Shown: piece after piece, positions 1 through 9,016 of the stretch
Position numbering within the stretch: the first letter of the stretch is position 1
Layout of the letters: every line of letters starts with the position of its first letter
DNA from: Diplonema papillatum
Lineage: Eukaryota > Euglenozoa > Diplonemea > Diplonemida > Diplonemidae
Assembly (NCBI GenBank): GCA_030068145.1
Contig: JAPJBO010000633.1
Location: forward strand, 1-64,000
Length of the DNA stretch: 64,000 nucleotides
Direction of reading: 5' to 3'
The notes under the pieces: generated by a model
Database searches by the model: none
Seen by the model: the letters and a program-made list of their open reading frames with translations, nothing else
Told to the model about the DNA's origin: nothing
Position numbers and translations under genes: made by a program

Positions 1-1761
1 TCCGCTTTCTGCAGGAACGGCTGGGTGCCACGCCCGCCGGTTGCTGGCGCATCTACGTGTACACGCGGGCCATGTCGGGATGACGCTGGCAGCCCACAGG
101 GCGAGCGGAAGAAGGCGGTCGCTGGCACTATTGCGGGCTCCTCCGCTTTTGAAGCAGCGGAGCCACACCGGCGGCCGGACGGGCCCCGAAACGAGGGATC
201 GACAGCCACCGAACCAGGCACCCCCCTACATGACACACGACCACCCCGGCTGTCATTTTCCACGGAGCGTGCGTGGTCGAAAAGCGGAACGCGGGGGGAA
301 CCATCTCACCCAGAGCCTCACACAGAGCCTCACACAGAGCCTCACACAGGGCCTCACACAGGGTCTCACACAGGGTCTCACACAGAGCCTCACACAGGGC
401 CTCACACAGGGCCTCACACAGGGCCTCACACAGGGCCTCACACAGGGCCTCACACAGAGCCTCACACAGGGCCTCACACAGAGCCTCACACAGGGCCTCA
501 CACAGAGCCTCACACAGGGCCTCACACAGGGCCTCACACAGAGCCTCACACAGGGCCTCACACAGGGCCTCACACAGGGCCTCACACAGGGCCTCACACA
601 GAGCCTCACACAGGGCCTCACACAGGGCCTCACACAGAGCCTCACACAGGGCCTCACACAGGGCCTCACACAGGGCCTCACACAGGGCCTCACACAGAGC
701 CTCACACAGGGCCTCACACAGGGCCTCACACAGAGCCTCACACAGGGCCTCACCCAGGGCTTTCAGCCGTGGGGCGGGTGTGGCTGTTGAGCGGAGGCCG
801 GAGCAGGGCAGACGAGACGCCGACGCAGCCGCGGCCGCCGGGCGAACCAGCGGCGGTCCCCGCCGACGAGCGGCACACCCCCCCCCCCACCACCACCACC
901 ACCACCACCACTCTCCCCGAGCGGGCGGCGGAGGGTGCTGCAGCCACCCCATTTCCGCGGCTGCCCGACACACCGCTGTCGTTGCCGGTCCCGCGGCGCG
1001 CCCCCGCCTCCGGAGGCCACGCGCCGACGAGAACCCGCTGGGCACGCCCTTCCGGATTCGACAGACTCTCCCCAGCAGCAGCAGCAGCAGCAGCAGTGGC
1101 GGGGGAGGAACTCGCTGAAGCACCGACGCTGCGGTCACCTGGAGTCGACGAGGGCCCGGATGCAGCGGTCCGCGTGGTGTCGCCGTACGATGTGTTCACC
1201 GCGGCCGGCGGTGTTTGGATGGCGCAAGAGCAGAGAACCCGGGCCGACCGGACGCGGCTGCACGCCCGCAAGCTTCTGTTCGCCTCGTCGTTCCCCCCGG
1301 GCAGCACGGCCAGGGCGTTGTGGGATCCGGCTGCGGCTGCGGGCGACGTGCTTCTCGCCGTCGACCAATGCGCCGACTTGGACGTGCCTTCTCCCCGCAG
1401 CATCGTGGCGCAGCCGCCGCCGTGTCTGTGGTGGTCCGACGCGTCTGGAGCGTCGGTCTGCAGCCTGCGGCCCAAAGTGAACACCGCGTCATGCACCGCG
1501 TGCGGTCGGCCGTACGCCCGCGACCACAGGGCAGCGCCGCTGTCGTTCACGACGACGGTGCGGCTCGTCCGGAAGGTGCGCGCCGTGCCGAGGGCCAAGA
1601 AACCGGCGCCCGCTGGCGTCGTCAAAAAGGGATTCGTCGCGTCGGTGTGCTCGACGAAGTTCGACGGCGACCGGTACTTGGTCCCTGTACGGGCCGACAT
1701 CAAAAGCGTCCGCTTCACATCCGAACACCCAGATACGGCCTATTTCGAGCCAGACGCGTAA
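1..1761 (+). CDS. Low-complexity protein, 5' end outside or uncertain
   Basis: I do not recognise this protein. The frame is open from the first base of the window to a TAA at 1759-1761. No convincing ATG marks its start, so the 5' end is either off the window or beyond an unseen splice site. The middle is about 37 copies of a four-residue GPHT/EPHT repeat, followed by Pro-, Thr- and Ala-rich tracts from CAC/ACC and GCA runs. The last 190 residues (from about 1180) look like a folded domain. They begin SPYDVFTAAGGVWMAQEQ, contain one CTAC pair, and show strong G or C preference at third codon positions, which supports this frame over the five others that the repeat also leaves open. Function unknown. 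The C-terminal half is likely real coding; the N-terminal 95 residues are much less certain. Confidence 0.5.
   Translation, partial: SAFCRNGWVPRPPVAGASTCTRGPCRDDAGSPQGERKKAVAGTIAGSSAFEAAEPHRRPDGPRNEGSTATEPGTPLHDTRPPRLSFSTERAWSKSGTRGEPSHPEPHTEPHTEPHTGPHTGSHTGSHTEPHTGPHTGPHTGPHTGPHTGPHTEPHTGPHTEPHTGPHTEPHTGPHTGPHTEPHTGPHTGPHTGPHTGPHTEPHTGPHTGPHTEPHTGPHTGPHTGPHTGPHTEPHTGPHTGPHTEPHTGPHPGLSAVGRVWLLSGGRSRADETPTQPRPPGEPAAVPADERHTPPPTTTTTTTTLPERAAEGAAATPFPRLPDTPLSLPVPRRAPASGGHAPTRTRWARPSGFDRLSPAAAAAAAVAGEELAEAPTLRSPGVDEGPDAAVRVVSPYDVFTAAGGVWMAQEQRTRADRTRLHARKLLFASSFPPGSTARALWDPAAAAGDVLLAVDQCADLDVPSPRSIVAQPPPCLWWSDASGASVCSLRPKVNTASCTACGRPYARDHRAAPLSFTTTVRLVRKVRAVPRAKKPAPAGVVKKGFVASVCSTKFDGDRYLVPVRADIKSVRFTSEHPDTAYFEPDA
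296..761. repeat. 12-bp coding minisatellite
   Basis: About 38 tandem copies of a 12-bp unit, CCTCACACAGRG, where R alternates between A and G. The unit contains no stop codon in any of the six frames, which is why long open frames overlap here on both strands. In the favoured frame it encodes (G/E)PHT repeats. The order of A and G variants is irregular, with a longer run of higher-order similarity, as expected from unequal exchange. Confidence 0.95.
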
Positions 1762-2581
1762 CACCGACAACGTACGCATGCGAATGCTCGGTAGTACATG
1801 CCGCAGCCTACTGCATTGGTCAACAGAAAACCTGTTTCGGTTAGCGGCATATCGCGGTACGGCCCGGTACAAGATAACCACTATTGAGCTTTGTTACCTG
1901 CCGCATCCCCCACTGTGTCTGTGTTGGTGGTCGTCTTCCGCTCACTGTGGTCACCGACCCACCCGACAGTGGCCACCGCAACCTATTCTTCACCCGCCTT
2001 CAAAAGCAGCAAAAAGGTCCCGCACCCGCCTCAACGGTCAACTGGCGACGAATACCGGGTTCTCAAAGCACGAACCGGCCTAGAAAGTGCCCGCAGTGTA
2101 CCAAATGGCCCCTGCTGCGCCTACCTTGTGCCAGACCATAGGTTCGGAGGAGGAATAGGAGGTTCCTTCGGGCCTCTCACTGTTCCACAGTAGCGTTAGA
2201 GGGAAAAGCTTGCATGCTTCAAGCTCAGTTGTGAGCGAGTAAATGCCTTTCCTTGCCTCCTTGTATTCCATTTACACGCCCGTTCTTGCTTCGCACGCTT
2301 TCATCTTCTGGGGTTTCCTCTCTATTCGCTTTCACAGGGGCTTTCGACGATTCGTCACGCAGACAATCACGGCCTCCGCGTAGCCCACTGTGCGAACTAG
2401 GGTTTCGGAGCGAAACAGGTGAAATAGTATTGCAAAAGCAGCACTACCGCAACAAGAAGACGCAAAAGCAGGACATCAATGTGATCCGGCATGCCCCTCG
2501 GGAGTAAAGATGTGGTGTTGCGGCTGGGAATGAATCCCACCCCCCGTGTCTGGCACGACCGGTGCGTTCCAGCACGAGTAG
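1762..2581. other. Intergenic, no gene seen
   Basis: No convincing gene. Short open frames overlap each other with no codon bias. One diverged copy of the dispersed family with the core TACGGTCAACCGGAGACTCT lies near 2025-2065. Confidence 0.5.
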
Positions 2582-3025
2582 GACTAGGGTAAGACCTGAA
2601 CAGGTAGCGGATGATGTCATCGAGTAGGACCTGAACACGAAGTGAAGTGAATATTGGCATCGAGTAGGACCTGCGCACGAAGCGGATGACGTGCTAGAGT
2701 ACGAAGCGGATGACGTGCCAGAGTAGGACCTAAACGCGAAGCGGATGGCGTGCTAGAGTAGGACCTGAACACGAAGCGGACGACGTACTAGAGCAAGACC
2801 TAAACACGAAGCGGATGACGTACTAGAGGAGGACCTGAATACGAAGCGGATGACGTGCTAGAAAAGGACCTAAACACGAAGCGGACGACGTGCTAGAGTA
2901 GGACCTGAATACGAAGCGGATGATGTGCGAGAGTAGGACCTAAACACGAAGTGAATGATGTCATCGATTAGGACCTGAACACGAAGAATGATGCGCTAGA
3001 GTAGAACCTAAACACGAAGCAAACA
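2582..3025. repeat. 35-bp intergenic minisatellite
   Basis: About 13 imperfect tandem copies of a 35-bp unit built on GAGTAGGACCTGAACACGAA followed by GCGGATGACGTGCTA. Copies differ by point changes and a few deletions. Most contain TGACGT. The array ends about 465 bp upstream of the start codon of surface protein A. Confidence 0.9.
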
Positions 3026-3439
3026 AAGTCTTTGTGTAGAATCGTAACGTGGTTGATGCAGTGACACCCATTCCCCACTTGATTCTTTTGTCGCATAGAG
3101 AAGCACCAAGGGAGAGTCAGCAGTCGCAAGTAAGCCTCTAGACTACGTCCGCCCCTGTCCCCAGGCCCTTCTTTCTTATTTCTTCCGAATTATTCTTCTT
3201 TCCCCATCTCCCCTTGACAAAGAATAAGAAAAGCCGAAGCAGAAAACAAAAAAAAGAAACAAAGTCGTCAGACATCAGAACGACGTTTTTCGTCGACCGC
3301 ACAAAAAGAACCTTCTGGAATAAGAATTAAATCCCCCGCCCTTTCAGCCTCAAGGGTCAACCGGAGACTCTAAAAGCCCGGCCGACTACCTCAAAAGCCT
3401 TCGAAAAGGAAAACAACCTCCGCACCCTTCTTATTTTTC

Positions 3440-3490
3440 TTGCGCCCCCCTGCTTTTCATTCGAAAGACGCCGTCTTCTTTTCCTCCACA
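3440..3490 (+). promoter_or_regulatory. Candidate splice or trans-splice acceptor and 5' leader of surface protein A
   Basis: A pyrimidine-rich tract (about 3427-3460) is followed by an AG at 3466-3467 and a 23-base CT-rich leader before the ATG at 3491. This fits a spliced-leader addition site if the organism trans-splices. That is an inference; no leader sequence can be seen in genomic DNA. Confidence 0.3.
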
Positions 3491-6400
3491 ATGCCTTCTG
3501 CACCGCAAGCTCTGTTCGCCGTGCTGGCGGCGTTCATCAGGACTACATCGGCCGTAGTGTCTTACACGGGCCCCGACATCGACGGTACCAATGAGCTGGT
3601 GACTGACGGTGGTTTTTTCTATACAATCCGCGATATTTCCACCCCCGGGACCTTGACAGTTGGAGACGGCCAGTGGTCAAAAACACACACGGTGACGACT
3701 GCGTGCCGTGTGTACATCTCGGTCAACGCTAGCACAGGCAACGCCTGTTTCTTGGCCGCAGAAGAAGTCAAGGTGACGCCGGATGGCTGGGCGACCTCTT
3801 TCCCCTTAGTATTTGAACGAGGCACGTGGACGGGAGACGTGACCGCGGGACCGAACGCGATAGCGAACATCAAAGTGCTCGGTAAACCGCACCCTTTCGT
3901 CGTTGCGGCGTACGAAACACGCGTTTTAACTCTGGACCCACTTAGCTCGTCGCTTGTCGGTGCAGTGCCGAATAGTTGGGACGGAATGACTTATACCGGT
4001 AGCACCGCGGGCCTCCCGTTGCGCGTCGGGTCCTACGGGTATCTCTACGACGAGAACATTACTGCGTACGGCCTTCAGATAGCTTCGCCTACTGTTATTA
4101 TACCGAATCGTGCGACGACCTCGGAAGGCAGGATAGCGTGGGTAATAGTCGATCAGAGAAACCATCTATATGAATTTGTCTTCGAAGGCGTCAATCTGTC
4201 CCTCAGCGAGCCTCCCGGTGCCAATCTCACCCTCCGTTTTCACGAAGGGTTGTGGGTAGCCGATGCCGTGACATTGCAGGCCTACACTACAGTAGTTGCT
4301 CTGTCCCCGAGTCCCCTCAATGCAAGAGCTCCTGGAACGGCAACCGCCACCGGCGTTTATGACGTTACTTACGATCCGATCGTGGGTTCTGTGAAGCTAT
4401 CGCGTTTGTCTACAGATGCACCCGAGACCAACGCGCCGTCCGAGGCTCCACATACATATGCACCAACAGACGCACCACCCACTGCAGCTCCAGACACTGC
4501 AGCTCCAGACACATACGCGCCAACAGACGCACCACCCACTGCAGCTCCAGACACTGCAGCTCCAGACACATACGCGCCAACAGACGCACCACCCACTGCA
4601 GCTCCAGACACTGCAGCTCCAGACACATACGCGCCAACAGACGCACCACCCACTGCAGCTCCAGACACTGCAGCTCCAGACACATACGCGCCAACAGACG
4701 CACCATCCACTGCAGCTCCAGACACTGCAGCTCCAGACACATACGCGCCAACAGACGCACCATCCACTGCAGCTCCAGACACTGCAGCTCCAGACACATA
4801 CGCGCCAACAGACGCACCACCCACTGCAGCTCCAGACACTGCAGCTCCAGACACATACGCGCCAACAGACGCACCATCCACTGCAGCTCCAGACACTGCA
4901 GCTCCAGACACATACGCGCCAACAGACGCACCATCCACTGCAGCTCCAGACACTGCAGCTCCAGACACATACGCGCCAACAGACGCACCATCCACTGCAG
5001 CTCCAGACACTGCAGCTCCAGACACATACGCGCCAACAGACGCACCATCCACTGCAGCTCCAGACACTGCAGCTCCAGACACATACGCGCCAACAGACGC
5101 ACCACCCACTGCAGCTCCAGACACTGCAGCTCCAGACACATACGCGCCAACAGACGCACCACCCACTGCAGCTCCAGACACTGCAGCTCCAGACACATAC
5201 GCGCCAACAGACGCACCATCCACTGCAGCTCCAGACACTGCAGCTCCAGACACATACGCGCCAACAGACGCACCACCCACTGCAGCTCCAGACACTGCAG
5301 CTCCAGACACATACGCGCCAACAGACGCACCATCCACTGCAGCTCCAGACACTGCAGCTCCAGACACATACGCGCCAACAGACGCACCATCCACTGCAGC
5401 TCCAGACACATACGCGCCAACAGACGCACCACCCACTGCAGCTCCAGACACTGCAGCTCCAGACACATACGCGCCAACAGACGCACCACCCACTGCAGCT
5501 CCAGACACTGCAGCTCCAGACACATACGCGCCAACAGACGCACCATCCACTGCAGCTCCAGACACTGCAGCTCCAGACACATACGCGCCAACAGACGCAC
5601 CACCCACTGCAGCTCCAGACACTGCAGCTCCAGACACATACGCGCCAACAGACGCACCATCCACTGCAGCTCCAGACACTGCAGCTCCAGACACATACGC
5701 GCCAACAGACGCACCATCCACTGCAGCTCCATCCACTGCAGCTCCAGACACATACGCGCCAACAGACGCACCACCCACTGCAGCTCCAGACACATACGCG
5801 CCAACAGACGCACCACTCACTGCAGCTCCAGGCACATATGCGCCAACGGATGCACCACCCGCTGCAGCTCCACCAACTGTAGCTCCAGGCACATACGCGC
5901 CAACGAACGCACCACCCACTGCAGCTCCAGACACTACAGCTCCAGACACTGCAGCTCCAGGCACTGCAGCTCCAGACACTGCAGCTCCAGACACTGCAGC
6001 TCCAGACACTGCAGCTCCGGACACTGCAGCTCCAGGCACTGCAGCTCCAGACACTGCAGCTCCAGGCACTGCAGCTCCAGGCACTGCAGCTCCAGACACT
6101 GCAGCTCCGGACACTGCAGCTCCAGGCACTGCAGCTCCAGACACTACAGCTCCAGACACTGCAGCTCCAGACACTGCAGCTCCGGACACTGCAGCTCCAG
6201 GCACTGCAGCTCCAGACACTGCAGCTCCAGGCACTGCAGCTCCAGACACATACGCGCCAACAAACGCACCACACACAGCAGCTCCAGACACATCCGCACC
6301 AACAATCGCACCTCTCACCTTCGCTCCTGTCGTACACGTGCCATCCTCTGAAGCTCCAGAACAGTCAAGTGCGCCAGCCACCCAGCAGGCGCTGAACACA

Positions 6401-8554
6401 TTTGTTCCGCAAGTTCCAGGAGCGGGCACCGAGAGCCCGTCACCCCAGCCGATGGTGCCCCCGGAGAGGATCATGTCCGACGCGGCGTTGCGGGCGCAAG
6501 GCTCGGCCGAGAGCGGCGCGGCGACCGGCGGAGCGCTTGCCGCCCTCGGGATGCTGCTCGGCGGCACGGCAGCCACTTCGGCGCCCATGCAGGCCGTCAT
6601 CATATCGTCGTCCAACTGCGAGGCCGCCACTGAGGCCCCTTCGGATTCCACGGAGAAGCTCGACGTCCTCATCCACCCGTTCGGGTTCTCCGTTTTTTCG
6701 TCGGTGCGGGCAGGAGCCGTGGTCGGCAACATCTCCCTCTCGGTAGCTGTCGGGCTCTTCTTTTACGGCTGTGTCCACTTGCTGATGCGCCTCGGCCTCC
6801 ATGCTGACGATCCGCAAACCGACAGTATCGCGAACGCGTCGCCCAAGCCGACGGCATGGACCCTCAGCAGCGCGGTCGTCCGGTATCCGTCGGTCATCTA
6901 TCCCTTCGCCTTTTTCCTCCTCCCGGGCACTCTCGAGTGCTCGCTCGCCCTGCTGTTCTACAGCGCAGACAGCGCGGGGGCGTTTTTAGTGGGGCTGGTC
7001 GGTCTCGCCGCGTGCCTCGGGCTCCCGGTCTATCTATTCGTCCGGTCGGGTCCTATCGACGGGTCTGTCTTCCCCGACGACGACCGGGCCGGCAGACTGA
7101 ACTGGCGGGATGTCCTCAAGGGGAGGACGACAGTGAAGGGGTTTTTGCTGGCGTACGCTTTGGGGACCCATGCCTGGACGTCGACAAAAGTAAGCACGCT
7201 GGACGTGGAGAGGCACGGCATGTTGTTCGATCTGCACAGGAGCATGCCGTGGGTGCGGGGGAGGTACTTCTTATTAGAACTTGCCGTGTCGTATCCTGTC
7301 ACGCTCGCTGTTGTTTTCCAGGCGGTGACCTGGTCAGCTTGCTTCAACCGCTCGGTGGCTGTTGCCGCGCTTCTGCTCGCACAAACTCTCTTCGCATCGG
7401 GCTGCGACATCTTCCTGTCCACATTCACGAAGCACTTGGTCGTCGCCGCTAACCTCTGCATGGTAGCTGGCCTCCTTCTCCTGGCGGTTGCCTTCCACAA
7501 AGAGGACGTTTCCGGGACCGAGCCGGAGGCTGCGATGGCGTTTTTGAGCGCCGCGACGTTTCTGTCGGTCATCCGGGCCATGTTCGACTTGTTCGTTTTT
7601 TGGTACGACTTTGCGTGCAATCTGAAGAAGGCGGCGCAGTCCGGACGGGTGAAGGGCTGGCTAGACTGGCTGCGCTATCGTTCGATGGTGAAGGCAGAGA
7701 GAGGAGAGCGCCTCACGAGGGACAACGGCGGCTGGGGGGGGTTCGACAGCGCCACGCAGGATGTCGAACTTGCATCAAAGCAAAGCAGTGAACCGGACAT
7801 CGACGGAATTCATATCCAGGATCTGGTTAAAGGCGACTCCAAGTTTCGCCCGCGCAGGAGTAACTTTGGAATGCAATTGCAATTGATGCCGTTGGTCATG
7901 TCACCTGTTGCACGTTCGGACGACGACATTGAAATCAGCCGTCAGAACAGCAGTACATCCGATTCCGATTCACGGCGATCCAGTGGAGAACTCGAATACA
8001 CAACCCACTTGAGTACCTTCCGGTCGGTATCAGCGAAGCGTGGACTAGGCGCTACCGACAGATTAGACTCAACGGTGACCAGCAAAGCAAACGGTACTCT
8101 CGAGCTCTCGCTGTCTCCGACGTTGAGGCAGTGCGACCTGTCTCGGACTGTCTCCCGCCTTGGCGAGACGCGCAGAAGGGTCCCGCAGCGGATGAGAGCG
8201 CGCAGTGCACTGTCGGACAACAAGCCGGTGTTCCTCTCGGCGAAAGCCCCGAAGCGGATGTCGCTGCAGGAGAGAGTTGCGAAGAGCGCATCCCTCAGCG
8301 CGACAGCATCCCAAAGCGTCTCCGACGTTGCGCTGAGCGATACTGTCGCGTCGGTGAAGTACGGCCGGTCTCAGACGGGAATGTCACCCCTGCACGATGT
8401 GTTCGCGCGGACGTTGACGAGGGGCAGCCAGCTTGCTTCGCCCTTAGTAGACAGAGCAGACAGCTCTTTTCTGCCTGACGAAGGCATGCGGCCGTTGCCT
8501 GACGACGACACCGAGTTCTCCCCTTTTGCAACGTACACGAAGCTAAGGACCTGA
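3491..8554 (+). CDS. Large multi-pass surface protein with Thr/Pro tandem repeats (paralogue A)
   Basis: A 1687-residue protein. I chose the ATG at 3491 because it begins a signal peptide (MPSAPQALFAVLAAFIRT...); the frame extends 17 codons further 5' without an ATG. Residues 25-305 form two related beta-rich modules, marked by LVFERGTW and LRFHEGLW. About 25 copies of a 19-residue repeat (TYAPTDAP[P/S]TAAPDTAAPD) follow at about 308-790, then about 20 copies of TAAP[D/G]. A Gly/Ala-rich hydrophobic stretch precedes seven or eight membrane helices (about 1077-1375), with conserved wording such as RYPSVIYPFAFFLLPGT and VERHGMLFDLHR. The last 310 residues are a Ser/Arg-rich, presumably cytoplasmic tail. 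The ectodomain, helices and tail all match the gene at 30090, so the two are paralogues. The repeat stalk is probably heavily O-glycosylated. A role in adhesion, sensing or coat formation is possible but not shown; family not recognised by name. Confidence 0.9.
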   Translation: MPSAPQALFAVLAAFIRTTSAVVSYTGPDIDGTNELVTDGGFFYTIRDISTPGTLTVGDGQWSKTHTVTTACRVYISVNASTGNACFLAAEEVKVTPDGWATSFPLVFERGTWTGDVTAGPNAIANIKVLGKPHPFVVAAYETRVLTLDPLSSSLVGAVPNSWDGMTYTGSTAGLPLRVGSYGYLYDENITAYGLQIASPTVIIPNRATTSEGRIAWVIVDQRNHLYEFVFEGVNLSLSEPPGANLTLRFHEGLWVADAVTLQAYTTVVALSPSPLNARAPGTATATGVYDVTYDPIVGSVKLSRLSTDAPETNAPSEAPHTYAPTDAPPTAAPDTAAPDTYAPTDAPPTAAPDTAAPDTYAPTDAPPTAAPDTAAPDTYAPTDAPPTAAPDTAAPDTYAPTDAPSTAAPDTAAPDTYAPTDAPSTAAPDTAAPDTYAPTDAPPTAAPDTAAPDTYAPTDAPSTAAPDTAAPDTYAPTDAPSTAAPDTAAPDTYAPTDAPSTAAPDTAAPDTYAPTDAPSTAAPDTAAPDTYAPTDAPPTAAPDTAAPDTYAPTDAPPTAAPDTAAPDTYAPTDAPSTAAPDTAAPDTYAPTDAPPTAAPDTAAPDTYAPTDAPSTAAPDTAAPDTYAPTDAPSTAAPDTYAPTDAPPTAAPDTAAPDTYAPTDAPPTAAPDTAAPDTYAPTDAPSTAAPDTAAPDTYAPTDAPPTAAPDTAAPDTYAPTDAPSTAAPDTAAPDTYAPTDAPSTAAPSTAAPDTYAPTDAPPTAAPDTYAPTDAPLTAAPGTYAPTDAPPAAAPPTVAPGTYAPTNAPPTAAPDTTAPDTAAPGTAAPDTAAPDTAAPDTAAPDTAAPGTAAPDTAAPGTAAPGTAAPDTAAPDTAAPGTAAPDTTAPDTAAPDTAAPDTAAPGTAAPDTAAPGTAAPDTYAPTNAPHTAAPDTSAPTIAPLTFAPVVHVPSSEAPEQSSAPATQQALNTFVPQVPGAGTESPSPQPMVPPERIMSDAALRAQGSAESGAATGGALAALGMLLGGTAATSAPMQAVIISSSNCEAATEAPSDSTEKLDVLIHPFGFSVFSSVRAGAVVGNISLSVAVGLFFYGCVHLLMRLGLHADDPQTDSIANASPKPTAWTLSSAVVRYPSVIYPFAFFLLPGTLECSLALLFYSADSAGAFLVGLVGLAACLGLPVYLFVRSGPIDGSVFPDDDRAGRLNWRDVLKGRTTVKGFLLAYALGTHAWTSTKVSTLDVERHGMLFDLHRSMPWVRGRYFLLELAVSYPVTLAVVFQAVTWSACFNRSVAVAALLLAQTLFASGCDIFLSTFTKHLVVAANLCMVAGLLLLAVAFHKEDVSGTEPEAAMAFLSAATFLSVIRAMFDLFVFWYDFACNLKKAAQSGRVKGWLDWLRYRSMVKAERGERLTRDNGGWGGFDSATQDVELASKQSSEPDIDGIHIQDLVKGDSKFRPRRSNFGMQLQLMPLVMSPVARSDDDIEISRQNSSTSDSDSRRSSGELEYTTHLSTFRSVSAKRGLGATDRLDSTVTSKANGTLELSLSPTLRQCDLSRTVSRLGETRRRVPQRMRARSALSDNKPVFLSAKAPKRMSLQERVAKSASLSATASQSVSDVALSDTVASVKYGRSQTGMSPLHDVFARTLTRGSQLASPLVDRADSSFLPDEGMRPLPDDDTEFSPFATYTKLRT
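4440..6262 (+). repeat. 57-bp coding repeat array followed by 15-bp array
   Basis: Inside surface protein A. About 25 copies of a 57-bp unit, nearly identical even at silent sites. The main difference is one CCC/TCC codon giving Pro or Ser (DAPPT or DAPST). From about 5930 the array changes to 15-bp units encoding TAAPD or TAAPG. Silent-site identity points to recent expansion or homogenisation. Confidence 0.95.
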
Positions 8555-8701
8555 ATGATTAGGCGCGCCTGCAGCTCGGGAGCGCTCAGCGTAGGAAAAG
8601 AAAAGCAACAGCGACGCTCCCTTGTAGTGGATGAGGTGAACGTGAACAGAAAAGCGCCCTCCCCTTCAGAAAGTCAGAAGAAGAAGAAAGAAAAAGAAAA
8701 A

Positions 8702-9016
8702 TGAAAAAGGCCGCTCCTGGTCCAGGAACGTGGCGGTCAACCACAGCTTGCAAAGCTTGAGTCGGAGGCAGCACAGTGCCACAACCCCGTCCGCTCTGCC
8801 CTGCGGCTGACCGTCTCGACGAGCTTGTGTTCAGCGCGAGCGCCAAGGTGCGCCACGCCTTGATGCTTTAGTTTGGGAAATCAGTGGCCACTTGACCCGT
8901 AAGCCGGCTCTGCAGTACCGCCGAACACGTGAAGCTTGGCTCCCGTGTAGCAGGCTTTCCCTGGTTGGTTGGCTTTCAAAAAGTCAAAAAAAAAAAAAAA
9001 AACAAAAAAAACAAAA
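8702..9016 (+). repeat. Dispersed SINE-like repeat R1, copy 1, with A-rich tail
   Basis: Positions 8702-8964 match 11341-11610 at roughly 90 per cent, in the same orientation; both contain CTTGTGTTCAGCGCGAGCGC. In this copy the match is followed within 15 bases by an A-rich tract (8978-9016), as left by reverse-transcribed retroposons. No internal protein is convincing. Confidence 0.75.

Noticed and set aside
128..1138. Long minus-strand and alternative-frame ORFs across the 12-bp minisatellite
   Set aside because: They exist only because the repeat unit has no stop in any frame; outside the repeat they lack codon bias.
3440..3490. Upstream extension of surface protein A from a TTG
   Set aside because: No ATG there; the ATG at 3491 begins a clear signal peptide and the genome is eukaryotic, so alternative bacterial starts do not apply.
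4369..6732. 787-codon minus-strand ORF and other frames within the surface protein A repeats
   Set aside because: Shadow frames of the 57-bp and 15-bp repeats. The plus frame continues into signal peptide and membrane domains, the others do not.
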